Assembly (NCBI RefSeq): GCF_900100975.1 | Contig: NZ_FNFX01000004.1 | Location: 372,001-436,000 of the forward strand | Length of the DNA: 64,000 nucleotides | Direction: 5' to 3' | From: Methylophilus rhizosphaerae | GTDB lineage: Bacteria > Pseudomonadota > Gammaproteobacteria > Burkholderiales > Methylophilaceae | Shown: piece by piece, positions 35,193 to 44,073 of the stretch | Numbering within the stretch: the stretch's first letter is position 1 | Layout: the number at the start of each line of letters is the position of its first letter | Position numbers and translations under genes: made by a program | Notes under the pieces: model-generated | Told to the model about the DNA's origin: nothing | What the model saw: the letters and a program-made list of their open reading frames with translations, nothing else | The model's database searches: none

Positions 35193-36467
35193 TTAAGCAG
35201 AGTAACGTTTGTTATTTAATTCTTGAGTTTCAATGGCTGGTTTGTCATGCGCGATGAGGTCAGCCAATACCTGGGCGGAGCCGCAGGCCATGGTCCAGCC
35301 TAGCGTGCCGTGGCCGGTATTCAGCCATACATTGGGGAAGCGGGCACCTGACTGGCCTATGATGGGCGTGCCGTCCGGCGTCATGGGGCGCAGGCCGGTC
35401 CAGAACAGGGCTTGTGATACATGACCGGCATGGGGGAATAAACCGTTGAGTACCATTTCCAGCGTTGCGCGGCGGTGTGGATTGAGGCTGAGATCGAAGC
35501 CTGCCAGTTCAGCCATGCCGCCGACGCGGATGCGCTGGTCAAAGCGGGTGATGGCGACTTTGTAGGTTTCATCCATGACGGTGGAGACCGGGGCTGCATC
35601 GCTATTGATAATGGGCACGGTGAGTGAATAGCCCTTTACGGGATACACCGGCAGATCCAGTCCCAAGGCATGTGTCAGTTGACGTGAATAGCTGCCCAGC
35701 GCAACCACGTAATGGTCAGCTTCCAGTGTTTCGATGCCATGGCCAGTATGTACTTCCACTCCCAGCAGTTGGTTTTGTTGCGTGACCAGGCGCTGGATAG
35801 TAGCGCTCTGCCTGAATTGCACGCCCAGTGCCTGCGCCTTTGCGGCCAATTGAGTGGTGAATAACTGGCAGTCACCGGTTTCATCCCCAGGCAAATACAA
35901 ACCGCCCAGTAGCTGGTCTTTCACATGCGCCAAGGCAGGTTCGATGCGCGTGCAACCTGCAGGGTCGAGGTGCTCAAAAGGCACCTCCATCTGGCGGAGT
36001 ACGGCAATATCTTTGGCTTCGGCTGCCAGTTGCTTTTGCGTGCGGAAGACTTGCAGGGTGCCGCGGTTGCGCTCTTCATAATGGATGCCGGTGTTGGCGC
36101 GCAGTTCACGCAGGCAGTCACGGCTGTACTCGGCCAGGCGTACCATGCGGGATTTATTCAGGGCATAGCGCTGGGCAGAGCAGTTGCGCAGGAACCGGGC
36201 CATCCATTGTAGTTGCCATAAACTGAAATCTGGCCTGATAGAGAGCGGCGCATGGCACTGGAACAGCCATTTCATGGCTTTGAGCGGTACATCAGGCCCG
36301 GCCCAGGGCGCTGAATAGCCGGGCGAAACCTGGCCGGCATTGGCAAAGCTGGTTTCCATGCCGACGGCAGGCTGGCGATCAATCACCGTGACCTCAAAAC
36401 CTTTTAAGGCGAGGTAATAGGCACTTGTCACGCCGATAACCCCGGAACCCAGCACCAGTACACGCAT
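35193..36467 (-). CDS. dadA: D-amino acid dehydrogenase small subunit-type flavoprotein
   Basis: DadA oxidises D-amino acids such as D-alanine to 2-oxoacids and passes electrons to the respiratory chain. The 424-residue protein begins with the FAD-binding [20 protein letters not shown] (GxGxxG), then [18 protein letters not shown] and the late [10 protein letters not shown] and [13 protein letters not shown] motifs typical of DadA. A TAGGAG Shine-Dalgarno sequence precedes the ATG. No alanine racemase (dadX) is adjacent. A 37-bp part of its 3' half is repeated on the far side of the porin gene. Confidence 0.93.
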   Translation of the reverse strand: MRVLVLGSGVIGVTSAYYLALKGFEVTVIDRQPAVGMETSFANAGQVSPGYSAPWAGPDVPLKAMKWLFQCHAPLSIRPDFSLWQLQWMARFLRNCSAQRYALNKSRMVRLAEYSRDCLRELRANTGIHYEERNRGTLQVFRTQKQLAAEAKDIAVLRQMEVPFEHLDPAGCTRIEPALAHVKDQLLGGLYLPGDETGDCQLFTTQLAAKAQALGVQFRQSATIQRLVTQQNQLLGVEVHTGHGIETLEADHYVVALGSYSRQLTHALGLDLPVYPVKGYSLTVPIINSDAAPVSTVMDETYKVAITRFDQRIRVGGMAELAGFDLSLNPHRRATLEMVLNGLFPHAGHVSQALFWTGLRPMTPDGTPIIGQSGARFPNVWLNTGHGTLGWTMACGSAQVLADLIAHDKPAIETQELNNKRYSA

Positions 36468-36590
36468 GAAACACTCCTACGATGACAACCGACCAGATAA
36501 CTAACGCATTTAGGCGTTGCAAGTGATATTACCAAACTTAAACCGTGTATATGGAATATGCCTGGTAACCGGAGGGTTGCGGCGGATGTG

Positions 36591-37541
36591 CTAAGCGCTG
36601 TATTTTTCCAGTGCTTGCACCATAATCATGGCCGGGTCGCATGGCGGGGTCCAGTCCCTGGATTGTGCGGTAATTTCCACCATGCCGGTCGGGCTGGTGA
36701 CGTTCACCTCGGTCAGGTAATCGCCAATCACGTCCAGGCCGACCAGGAACAGGCCATGCTGCATGAGCACTTTACCAACGGTCTCGGCGATCTGCCGGTC
36801 ACGTGCACTTAATGGTTGCGCGATGCCTTTACCGCCCGCCGCCAGGTTGCCGCGGGTTTCCCCGCTTTTGGGAATACGCGCCAGCGCATAAGGCAGGGGT
36901 TCACCGTTAATGACCAGGATGCGTTTGTCGCCTTTGATGATCTCGGGAATATAGCGCTGCACCATGATGGTTTGCGTCTGGAAGCGGGTCAGTGTTTCCA
37001 GGATGGCGTAAATGTTCGGGTCATCTTTGCGCAACCGGAAAATGCCGCTGCCCCCCATGCCATCCAGCGGCTTGACGATAATATCGCCATGCTCGGCCAG
37101 AAATGCCAGTATCTTGGCCTGCTGGCTGGTGACGATAAACGGTGGCGCAAATTGCGGAAAGCGGGCCACCGACAGCTTTTCGTTCCAGCCACGGATGGCG
37201 GCGGGGTCGTTGATAATGCGTGCACCTTGCTGTTGTGCCAGTTCCAGCAGGTAAGTGCTGTACAGGTATTCGTTATCGAAGGGCGGGTCCTTGCGCATCA
37301 GCACGGCATCAAAGTCTGTCGGTGCCACGGTTGTTTTGTCACTGGTTTTCCAGCTGCCATCCACATTAAATGCAAATGTCTGCGCATCTACGGTCACCAC
37401 GTCATGTTGCAGCTGCCAGTCGTGCTGTTCACACACCCACAAGTCGTGGCCACGTGCCTGTGCAGCACGCATGATGGCGAGACTGGTGTCTTTATAAGTG
37501 ATGAGGGAGTCCAGCGGATCCAGTATCAGCAGCAGTTTCAT
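36591..37541 (-). CDS. gshB: Glutathione synthetase
   Basis: GshB joins gamma-glutamylcysteine and glycine with ATP. The 316-residue protein has the ATP-grasp fold: MKLLLILDPLDSLITYKDTS start, PLDGMGGSGIFRL (Gly-rich loop), MVQRYIPEIIKGDKRILVINGEP, and the C-terminal DVIGDYLTEVNVTSPTG metal-binding segment. It lies 18 bp after gshA on the same strand, so both enzymes of glutathione synthesis form one operon. Glutathione also serves formaldehyde handling in many methylotrophs, but no gene for that is here. Confidence 0.97.
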   Translation of the reverse strand: MKLLLILDPLDSLITYKDTSLAIMRAAQARGHDLWVCEQHDWQLQHDVVTVDAQTFAFNVDGSWKTSDKTTVAPTDFDAVLMRKDPPFDNEYLYSTYLLELAQQQGARIINDPAAIRGWNEKLSVARFPQFAPPFIVTSQQAKILAFLAEHGDIIVKPLDGMGGSGIFRLRKDDPNIYAILETLTRFQTQTIMVQRYIPEIIKGDKRILVINGEPLPYALARIPKSGETRGNLAAGGKGIAQPLSARDRQIAETVGKVLMQHGLFLVGLDVIGDYLTEVNVTSPTGMVEITAQSRDWTPPCDPAMIMVQALEKYSA

Positions 37542-37559
37542 GATGCGCCTCGGCGGTGC

Positions 37560-38870
37560 TTAAGCGTTGAGTGGGTCGTTTTCCTGCAGTTCCATGCCTG
37601 CGGCCAATAGCGCCAGGCGCGCAACCACGCCATAGGCATAGAAGCGGTTGGGCGGCGCATCCGGTGCGCCGGCGCAGTCGGGCAGGGTACAGGGTTTTTC
37701 AAATGCAAGCGGCACAAAATGCATACCGGGTGCGTTGAGGTTTTCATCAATACCACGGCTGGTATGTACGCGGTAAAAGCCGCCAATCACAAAGTGATCC
37801 ATCATATACACCACAGGCTCGGCCACTGCATCGTTGATGGTTTCAAAGGTGTAGACCCCTTCCTGGATCATCACTTCCGATACTTCCATGCCTTCTTTGA
37901 TGACCGACATTTTATTGCGGGTTTTGCGGTTGAGGTCGCGGACTTCATCGGCAGATTTCACGCTCATGATGCCCATGCCATAAGTGCCGGCATCCGCTTT
38001 GACGATGGCAAACGGCTGGTGGGTAATACCATATTCATCGTATTTTGCCTGGATTTTTTTCAGCAGCACATCGACTTTTTCCGCCAGCACATCTTCGCCC
38101 ACGCGATTATGGAAATCAATACCACTTGCCGTGTCAAAATAGGGGTTCAGCAGCCAGGGATCAATATCCAGCAGGTTGGCAAAATCGTTTGCCACTTTTT
38201 CGTAGGCAGCAAAGTGCTGGGATTTTCGACGGGTAAACCAGCCGGCATGCAGCGGAGGAATCAGGTTCTGCTCCAGGCCTTGCAGGATGTCGGGAACGCC
38301 ACCCGACAGATCATTATTGAGCAAAATGGCACAGCTATCAAAGGCCGGGTAATCCACGCCTTCAAATGTGGCAGCATTGAGCTTGAGGCGATTTTTTTCA
38401 CGCACCAAGGGCTCCAGGATCAATGGCAGGCCATCATGCGTTTCCAGCCTGGTGACTTCAGTGATTTCCGGGGAAAGGCTGCCGATGCGCACTTCCATGC
38501 CGGCTGCTTTAAGGATATTGCTCAGTTCCACTACATTGCGCAGGTAGTAGGTATTGCGCGTGTGGTTTTCCGGGATCAGCAACAGGCGGCGCGCTTCAGG
38601 GCAGATTTTTTCCACCGCCACTTGGGCCGCCTGCACCGCCAAACTCAGGAATTCCGGATTCAGGTTATTAAAACCGCCGGGGAACAGGTTGGTATCTACC
38701 GGTGCCAGTTTGAAACCTGCATTACGCAAGTCCACGCTGGCATAAAAGGGTGACGATACTTCCTGCCATTGCGTGCGGAACCAGTGTTCAATATCCGGCA
38801 TGGCCTCCAGGATGCGCTTTTCCAAAGCGACCAGTGGGCCATGTAAGGCAGTGGTTAAATGGGGAACCAT
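37560..38870 (-). CDS. gshA: Glutamate-cysteine ligase, proteobacterial short type
   Basis: This 436-residue protein is the form of GshA first described in acidithiobacilli and found in many betaproteobacteria; it is not homologous along its length to E. coli GshA. Landmarks are FRTQWQEVSSPFYASVDLRNAGFKLAPVDTNLFPGGFNNL, LIPENHTRNTYYLRNV and the Gly-rich VKADAGTYGMGIMSV. It makes gamma-glutamylcysteine. Its gene precedes gshB directly. The preceding gene lipA ends 41 bp upstream, so read-through from the lip genes is possible. Confidence 0.95.
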   Translation of the reverse strand: MVPHLTTALHGPLVALEKRILEAMPDIEHWFRTQWQEVSSPFYASVDLRNAGFKLAPVDTNLFPGGFNNLNPEFLSLAVQAAQVAVEKICPEARRLLLIPENHTRNTYYLRNVVELSNILKAAGMEVRIGSLSPEITEVTRLETHDGLPLILEPLVREKNRLKLNAATFEGVDYPAFDSCAILLNNDLSGGVPDILQGLEQNLIPPLHAGWFTRRKSQHFAAYEKVANDFANLLDIDPWLLNPYFDTASGIDFHNRVGEDVLAEKVDVLLKKIQAKYDEYGITHQPFAIVKADAGTYGMGIMSVKSADEVRDLNRKTRNKMSVIKEGMEVSEVMIQEGVYTFETINDAVAEPVVYMMDHFVIGGFYRVHTSRGIDENLNAPGMHFVPLAFEKPCTLPDCAGAPDAPPNRFYAYGVVARLALLAAGMELQENDPLNA

Positions 38871-38911
38871 AGTTGCTCCTGTGCTTGTTTTTATTCAGGC
38901 CTGTGCTGGCA

Positions 38912-39892
38912 CTATTCCAATGTGTGTTCAATCACTGCGTGCGCCTGCTGGTCGGCATGGTAGCTGCTGCGTACCATGGGGCCACTGGCGGCATTATCGA
39001 AGCCCATGGCATCGGCCTGCTGCTTGAACCAGGCAAAGGTGTCCGGCGTGACATAGCGCAAGACCGGCAGGTGATGCACGCTGGGTTGCAGGTATTGCCC
39101 CAGTGTCAGCATGCTGACGTTGTGGGCACGCAGGTCGCGCATGACTTCCAGGATTTCCTCATCCGTTTCACCCAGGCCCAGCATCAGGCCGGACTTGGCC
39201 GGTATGTGCGGATACATTTCACTGAATTGTTTGAGCAGGTTGAGCGAGTGCTGGTAATCTGATCCCGGGCGCGCCTGTTTGTATAAACGGGGCACGGTTT
39301 CCAGGTTGTGGTTCATGACATCGGGCGGCGCTTCACGCAGGATTTTCAGTGATACATCGAGGCGGCCACGGAAATCCGGCACCAGGATTTCGATTTTGAT
39401 GTCAGGGGATTGCGCACGGATGGCGCGGATACAATCGACAAAGTGCTGGGCGCCACCATCAGGCAGGTCATCGCGGTCAACCGAGGTGACCACGACATAG
39501 CGCAGTTTCATTTGCGCAATGGTACGCGCCAGATTTTCGGGTTCATGCGGGTCAGGCGGCAATGGCTTGCCGTGGGCAACATCGCAAAACGGGCAGCGGC
39601 GGGTACAGATATCCCCCAGGATCATGAAGGTCGCCGTGCCACCACTGAAGCATTCGCCGATATTGGGGCAACTGGCTTCTTCACACACGGTATGCAGCTT
39701 GTTGTCGCGCAATACCTGCTTGATTTCCTGGAAGCGTGCCGAATCCGGCACTTTCATGCGTATCCATTCCGGTTTGCGCAACACGGGCATGGGCACGATC
39801 TTGATCGGGATGCGCGAGGTTTTGGCTGCGTCGATTTCCTTGACGCCAGCCACCTTTTTTGCCGGGCGTTCAGTTTGGCATTTATCTGACAT
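38912..39892 (-). CDS. lipA: Lipoyl synthase
   Basis: LipA inserts two sulfurs into octanoyl groups on lipoyl domains. The 326-residue radical SAM protein has both cluster motifs: [12 protein letters not shown] (auxiliary cluster, C-x4-C-x5-C) and CTRRCPFC (radical SAM, C-x3-C-x2-C). The C-terminal RSSYHAD contains the conserved RSSY serine that ligates the auxiliary cluster. It overlaps lipB by 11 bp. Confidence 0.97.
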   Translation of the reverse strand: MSDKCQTERPAKKVAGVKEIDAAKTSRIPIKIVPMPVLRKPEWIRMKVPDSARFQEIKQVLRDNKLHTVCEEASCPNIGECFSGGTATFMILGDICTRRCPFCDVAHGKPLPPDPHEPENLARTIAQMKLRYVVVTSVDRDDLPDGGAQHFVDCIRAIRAQSPDIKIEILVPDFRGRLDVSLKILREAPPDVMNHNLETVPRLYKQARPGSDYQHSLNLLKQFSEMYPHIPAKSGLMLGLGETDEEILEVMRDLRAHNVSMLTLGQYLQPSVHHLPVLRYVTPDTFAWFKQQADAMGFDNAASGPMVRSSYHADQQAHAVIEHTLE

Positions 39893-40496
39893 GCGTCAGT
39901 TTCTCTTTCAATCGGTGGGTTAAATCTGCTGCAATCTCAGTCATATTCAGCGTGATATTTAAATCCCGGGTTTGCGTCATTTGCATGCCGGCATAGCCGC
40001 AAGGGTCAATGTCGGCAAACGGTTGCAGGTCCATCTCAATATTCAGGCTCAGGCCATGATAACAGCACTGGTTTTTCAGGCGTAGCCCCAGCGAGGCAAT
40101 TTTCCTGCCATCTACATACACGCCAGGTGCATCAGCCCGCGCTTCAGCCTGCACGCCATGCGCTGCCAGGAATTCCACCAAGCTGCTTTCCAAGATGGTG
40201 ACGAGCTGGCGAACATTCAAGTGACTGCGCGCCAAATCAATCAGGCAGTAAATGACCAGCTGGCCAGGCCCGTGATAGGTGATTTTGCCACCACGGTCGA
40301 CCATGACCAGCGGAATATTGTTTTGTGGCAGGCGTACGCCACGGCGGTTCAGGCCCAGGGTATAGACCGGCGGATGTTCGGTGACCCACAGTTGGTCAGG
40401 GGTTTCGTGCGTGCGCTGTGCGGTCACTGCCTGCATTTCGGCCAGCGTAGCAGCATAATCGGTCAAACCCAGCTGGCGAATTTCCAGGTCAGGCAT
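39882..40496 (-). CDS. lipB: Octanoyl-[ACP]:protein transferase
   Basis: LipB moves octanoate from ACP to lipoyl domains, the substrate of LipA encoded next. The 204-residue protein has the [14 protein letters not shown] motif with the catalytic lysine, and the thioester-forming Cys in [12 protein letters not shown]. Its start lies 16 bp after ybeD, its end overlaps lipA. Confidence 0.96.
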   Translation of the reverse strand: MPDLEIRQLGLTDYAATLAEMQAVTAQRTHETPDQLWVTEHPPVYTLGLNRRGVRLPQNNIPLVMVDRGGKITYHGPGQLVIYCLIDLARSHLNVRQLVTILESSLVEFLAAHGVQAEARADAPGVYVDGRKIASLGLRLKNQCCYHGLSLNIEMDLQPFADIDPCGYAGMQMTQTRDLNITLNMTEIAADLTHRLKEKLTHVR

Positions 40497-40512
40497 GGAA
40501 ATGAGGATAAGG

Positions 40513-40818
40513 TTACAGCACGACCTTGACCATGGGGTGCGCGGTCAGGCTGCGATAGATATCATCCAGTTGCGGCTTGGAAGTGACATACACCAGGCAG
40601 GTCAGGCTCAGGTATTTGCCATTGCTGCTGCCGCGCATTTCGATCAGGTGCGTATCAAATTCCGGCCAGTGCAACTGGATGGTGCGCATGATTTCCAGGG
40701 CGAAGTCGTCATGCGTCTCACCCATCACCTTGATGGGGAAGTTGCAGGGAAATTCAACCAGGGTTTCTTCTGCCCCGGTAATTTTTTCAGAGGGAATCTG
40801 GTCTTGTTGGCTCATCAT
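40513..40818 (-). CDS. ybeD: YbeD/DUF493 family protein
   Basis: A 101-residue protein of the DUF493 (YbeD) family, a small alpha/beta ACT-like fold. Features are [16 protein letters not shown] and the end [14 protein letters not shown], which is typical ('L..h..VlmvL'). The function is unproven; the gene almost always lies between dacA and lipB, as here, which suggests a regulatory role for envelope or lipoate metabolism. Two consecutive ATGs can serve as start. Confidence 0.92.
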   Translation of the reverse strand: MMSQQDQIPSEKITGAEETLVEFPCNFPIKVMGETHDDFALEIMRTIQLHWPEFDTHLIEMRGSSNGKYLSLTCLVYVTSKPQLDDIYRSLTAHPMVKVVL

Positions 40819-40840
40819 TCACCCGCATGGATAGAGGAAG

Positions 40841-41986
40841 CTATTGCAAATACAACCGTACCTGGTCAATCATGCGCGCAAAGATGTTGCTGGCGTCTAC
40901 CGCCTGCATGGTCACCAGTGGCACGCTATGCACGACCTTGCCGCCCAAGCTGAAGTCGACCTTGCCCACCGGTTGCCCGGCCTTGAGGGGTGCTTCCAGG
41001 GGTTTGGCAATGCGTATATTGGCTTTCATATTCGCGTATTCGCCTTGTGGCAAAGTCAGGTACACCGGTTTTGCCACGGTTAAATCGACTTCGCTCGACG
41101 TGCCTTTCCAGACTTTCTGGCGCGTAATGGCTTTGGCCGCCGGATAAATCAGTTTGGATTCATAGAACTGGAAGCCGAAGTTCAGCAGTTTCTGGCTTTC
41201 GGCTGCGCGTACATTATCTGAAGTGGTGCCAAGGACGACAGAAATCAAGCGGAAGTCACTACGTTTGGCGGAAGCCACCAGGCAGTAACCGGCAGATTCG
41301 GTGTGGCCGGTTTTCATGCCATCTACGGTTGGATCCAGAAACAGCAGGCGATTGCGGTTAGGCTGCGTGATTTTGTTATAAGTGTAAGATTTTTGTGAGT
41401 ATAAACGTGCGTAGTCTTCCGGATAGTCGCGGATCAGCGCATTGGCCAGCAGCGACAGGTCGCGTGCCGTTGTGGTGTGGGCCGGGTCGGGCAGGCCGGT
41501 CGAGTTGACGAAATGGGTGTTTTTCATGCCCAGGGCGATGGCTTTTTTGTTCATCAGCGTCGCAAATAATTCTTCACTGCCGGCAATGCCTTCCGCCAGG
41601 GCAATGGAGGCATCATTGCCAGACTGGATAATCAGGCCATGCAGTAACTCGTCCACCGTGACGTTCATGGTGGTGTCAATAAACATTTTGGAGCCTTCGA
41701 CTTTCCACGCTTTATGGCTGACCGGCAGGGTTTGTGTCAGTGACAGGCGTTTTTGCTGTACCGCTTCAAACACCAGGTAGGCAGTCATGATCTTGGTCAG
41801 TGAGGCCGGCTCTACCGGCATGTCAGGGTTGTTGCTCGCCAGCAAGCTGCCGGTATTAGCATCACGCAGTACAAAGGCTTTGGCCGCCAGGGTGGGCGTC
41901 GGCACATTGCCAGTGATGGCTTCTGCCGCCACGGTCATCAAAGGAATCGAAAGTAGAAAAGCAATACAAGAGCGCCACATGGTCAT
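40841..41986 (-). CDS. dacA: D-alanyl-D-alanine carboxypeptidase (PBP5/6 family)
   Basis: This periplasmic enzyme trims the terminal D-Ala of peptidoglycan pentapeptides. The 381-residue protein has a signal peptide (to about residue 22), the active-site motifs S62-x-x-K65 (ASLTKIM), S122-G-N (QSGNDAS) and K225-T-G (MKTGHTES), a beta-rich C-terminal domain and a C-terminal amphipathic helix (IFARMIDQVRLYLQ) for membrane attachment. The symbol follows synteny with the E. coli mrdAB-rlpA-dacA-ybeD-lipB order. Confidence 0.93.
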   Translation of the reverse strand: MTMWRSCIAFLLSIPLMTVAAEAITGNVPTPTLAAKAFVLRDANTGSLLASNNPDMPVEPASLTKIMTAYLVFEAVQQKRLSLTQTLPVSHKAWKVEGSKMFIDTTMNVTVDELLHGLIIQSGNDASIALAEGIAGSEELFATLMNKKAIALGMKNTHFVNSTGLPDPAHTTTARDLSLLANALIRDYPEDYARLYSQKSYTYNKITQPNRNRLLFLDPTVDGMKTGHTESAGYCLVASAKRSDFRLISVVLGTTSDNVRAAESQKLLNFGFQFYESKLIYPAAKAITRQKVWKGTSSEVDLTVAKPVYLTLPQGEYANMKANIRIAKPLEAPLKAGQPVGKVDFSLGGKVVHSVPLVTMQAVDASNIFARMIDQVRLYLQ

Positions 41987-41989
41987 TAT

Positions 41990-42952
41990 TCAACGAGAAA
42001 AAATTACGGAAGGTAACTGCAATTGGTCACGCATCAGGTTGGCCGCTTTGGTGGCCAATGTGTGATCGGGGTACGGGCCCAGCACGACCTGAAACAGTTT
42101 TCCATTATACACTTTGTTGAGCAGGGATTGTGTCTCGGGCGCTGCGGTGAGAATGCGCTGTTGCAGGCGGTCGGCATTCTCCTCCTGGCCAAAGGCACCT
42201 ACCTGCACATACATGCCATTTCCGGCCAATGTCGTGAGCGGGCTGGCAGCAGGGGTTGCCGGCACCGGTGTTGCCACCGGCTGCGTGTTTTCTGTGCTTG
42301 CAACCTGTGGGGTACCACCGGGGAGCGACGGGTCTATCAGTTCGATTTGTACCTGGGCGGAACCGTGCTGGATGATGTCCAGCTGTTTGGCTGCGGCATA
42401 GGACAAATCAATGATACGGGGGCGGCCAAAGGGGCCACGGTCATTGATGCGGACGATCAGTGATTTCTTGTTATCCAGGTTGGTGACGCGCACATAACTT
42501 GGGATAGGCAGGGTGCGGTGGGCGGCCGTCAGTTTGTACATGTCATAGAGTTCACCACTGGCCGTTTTGCGGCCATGAAATTTTTTGCCATACCAGGAAG
42601 CATGGCCGGTCTGGATAAACGGTGTCGTAATGGCTGGCATGGGAGACATTGTCTCCCCGTTCACCACATAAGGTTTGGTGGTCGCTTTGAGGATGGGCTC
42701 CACTTTGGGTGTGACGGTGGTTTCCAGCGGTATATTCGGATCTATGCCATCTGTCGGGTTGCCGGTCGTCTCCGGTTTCGGGTCAATATTGATGACGCGT
42801 GGCCCGGTTTGTGATGGCGCAGAGGTGACTGGCGGTGTCGATGGTGCTGGCGGTTGTGAAGGTGTGCCCTGGCGCGGCGGCATGCTGCCGTTACAAGCGG
42901 CCAGCAGGCTGGTCAGCAGGATGAGTCCTGGCAGGTTCAGTTTAGAAAACAT
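41990..42952 (-). CDS. rlpA: Septal ring lytic transglycosylase RlpA (lipoprotein)
   Basis: The 320-residue outer-membrane lipoprotein has a lipobox LLAAC with Cys20, a long Pro/Thr-rich linker (about 25-100), the double-psi barrel domain (ASWYGKKFHGRKTASGE... RINDRGPF, about 115-205) and a C-terminal SPOR domain (about 245-320, MYVQVGAFGQEENADRL) that binds denuded septal glycan. It acts in daughter-cell separation. It ends 4 bp before the dacA start region, in one run with rodA and mrdA. Confidence 0.94.
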   Translation of the reverse strand: MFSKLNLPGLILLTSLLAACNGSMPPRQGTPSQPPAPSTPPVTSAPSQTGPRVINIDPKPETTGNPTDGIDPNIPLETTVTPKVEPILKATTKPYVVNGETMSPMPAITTPFIQTGHASWYGKKFHGRKTASGELYDMYKLTAAHRTLPIPSYVRVTNLDNKKSLIVRINDRGPFGRPRIIDLSYAAAKQLDIIQHGSAQVQIELIDPSLPGGTPQVASTENTQPVATPVPATPAASPLTTLAGNGMYVQVGAFGQEENADRLQQRILTAAPETQSLLNKVYNGKLFQVVLGPYPDHTLATKAANLMRDQLQLPSVIFSR

Positions 42953-42975
42953 CGTGTCCTCAACAAATAACCGCT

Positions 42976-44073
42976 TTAATCGGTGGCGACCAGCCGTTTG
43001 TGCGATTGCACGCTCATTAACAGGCCCAGGCTCAGGCCCAGCGTTAATAATGAGGTGCCGCCGTAGCTGACCAGGGGTAAGGGAATGCCAACCACGGGCA
43101 AAATGCCGCTGACCATGCCCATGTTAACAAAGCAATAGGTAAAGAAGGTGGCGGCAATGCTGCCGGCCAGCAGGCGGGAAAATGTATTCTTGGCTTGCGA
43201 GGCAATGATGAATGCACGACCGATAATAATGGTGAACAACAGCAATAACAGGCAGCAGCCCACCAGGCCGAACTCTTCGGCAAATACGGCAAAAATAAAA
43301 TCGGTGGTGCGTTCAGGCACAAAGTCCAGTTGCGACTGGGTGCCGTTCAGCCAGCCCTTGCCGGTCATGCCGCCTGAACCAATGGCAATGGTGGCCTGGA
43401 TGATGTGGTAACCTGCGCCCAGCGGATCCTGGCTGGGGTCTATCAGGATCTCGACACGGCGGCGCTGGTAGTCGTGCAGCATGGACCACAGGATAGGGAG
43501 CGCCGCCCCAAACGCAATGGCACTGCCGAAAATGAACTTCCAGCTGAGTCCTGCCAGGAAAATCACAAAGAAACCAGAAGCGAAAACCAGTGTGGCAGTG
43601 CCCAGGTCCGGCTGCTTGGCAATCAATAAGACCGGCACTAGCAGGATCACGCCTGCGACCACGTAATCAGCCGTACGCAGCATGGTTTCACGTTTGGAAA
43701 AATACCATGCCAGCATGATGGGCACTGCCAGTTTCATCAGTTCCGACGGCTGGATTTTAGTGACCCCCAGGTTCAGCCAGCGCCGGGCGCCATGGCTGAT
43801 ATCCCCTATCAGGGCCACGGCCAGCAGTAAGGTTAATCCAAACAAATATACCGGCAATGCGATGCGTTCTATGAACAGGGGCTGGGTATTGGCGACCAGT
43901 AGCATGACGCTCATCATGACGATGATGTTGATAGCCTGGGCATTGACTTTGGTCAGGACCTGGCCGGAAGCGCTGTAAAGCACCATCAGTGCAACTACCA
44001 GCACCATCAGCACGGTGGCGAGCAGGATGGAGTCTATGTGACGGATAAAGCGGCCTATCCATTGCCTAATCAT
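42976..44073 (-). CDS. rodA: Rod shape-determining SEDS glycosyltransferase RodA
   Basis: RodA polymerises lipid II glycan with PBP2 during elongation. I choose the ATG at 44073, which has AAGAGGA upstream and begins MIRQWIGRF; an in-frame ATG 24 bases further upstream lies deeper in mrdA. The 365-residue product has about ten hydrophobic helices and the SEDS signatures KIQPSELMKLAVP, the catalytic-region PERTTDFIFAVFAEEFGL and PLVSYGGTSLL. It overlaps mrdA by 8 bp, giving a fixed PBP2-RodA pair. Confidence 0.95.
   Translation of the reverse strand: MIRQWIGRFIRHIDSILLATVLMVLVVALMVLYSASGQVLTKVNAQAINIIVMMSVMLLVANTQPLFIERIALPVYLFGLTLLLAVALIGDISHGARRWLNLGVTKIQPSELMKLAVPIMLAWYFSKRETMLRTADYVVAGVILLVPVLLIAKQPDLGTATLVFASGFFVIFLAGLSWKFIFGSAIAFGAALPILWSMLHDYQRRRVEILIDPSQDPLGAGYHIIQATIAIGSGGMTGKGWLNGTQSQLDFVPERTTDFIFAVFAEEFGLVGCCLLLLLFTIIIGRAFIIASQAKNTFSRLLAGSIAATFFTYCFVNMGMVSGILPVVGIPLPLVSYGGTSLLTLGLSLGLLMSVQSHKRLVATD

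Noticed and set aside
37719-38753. 344-codon open frame opposite gshA
   Set aside because: It mirrors gshA codons; no start signal or family motif.
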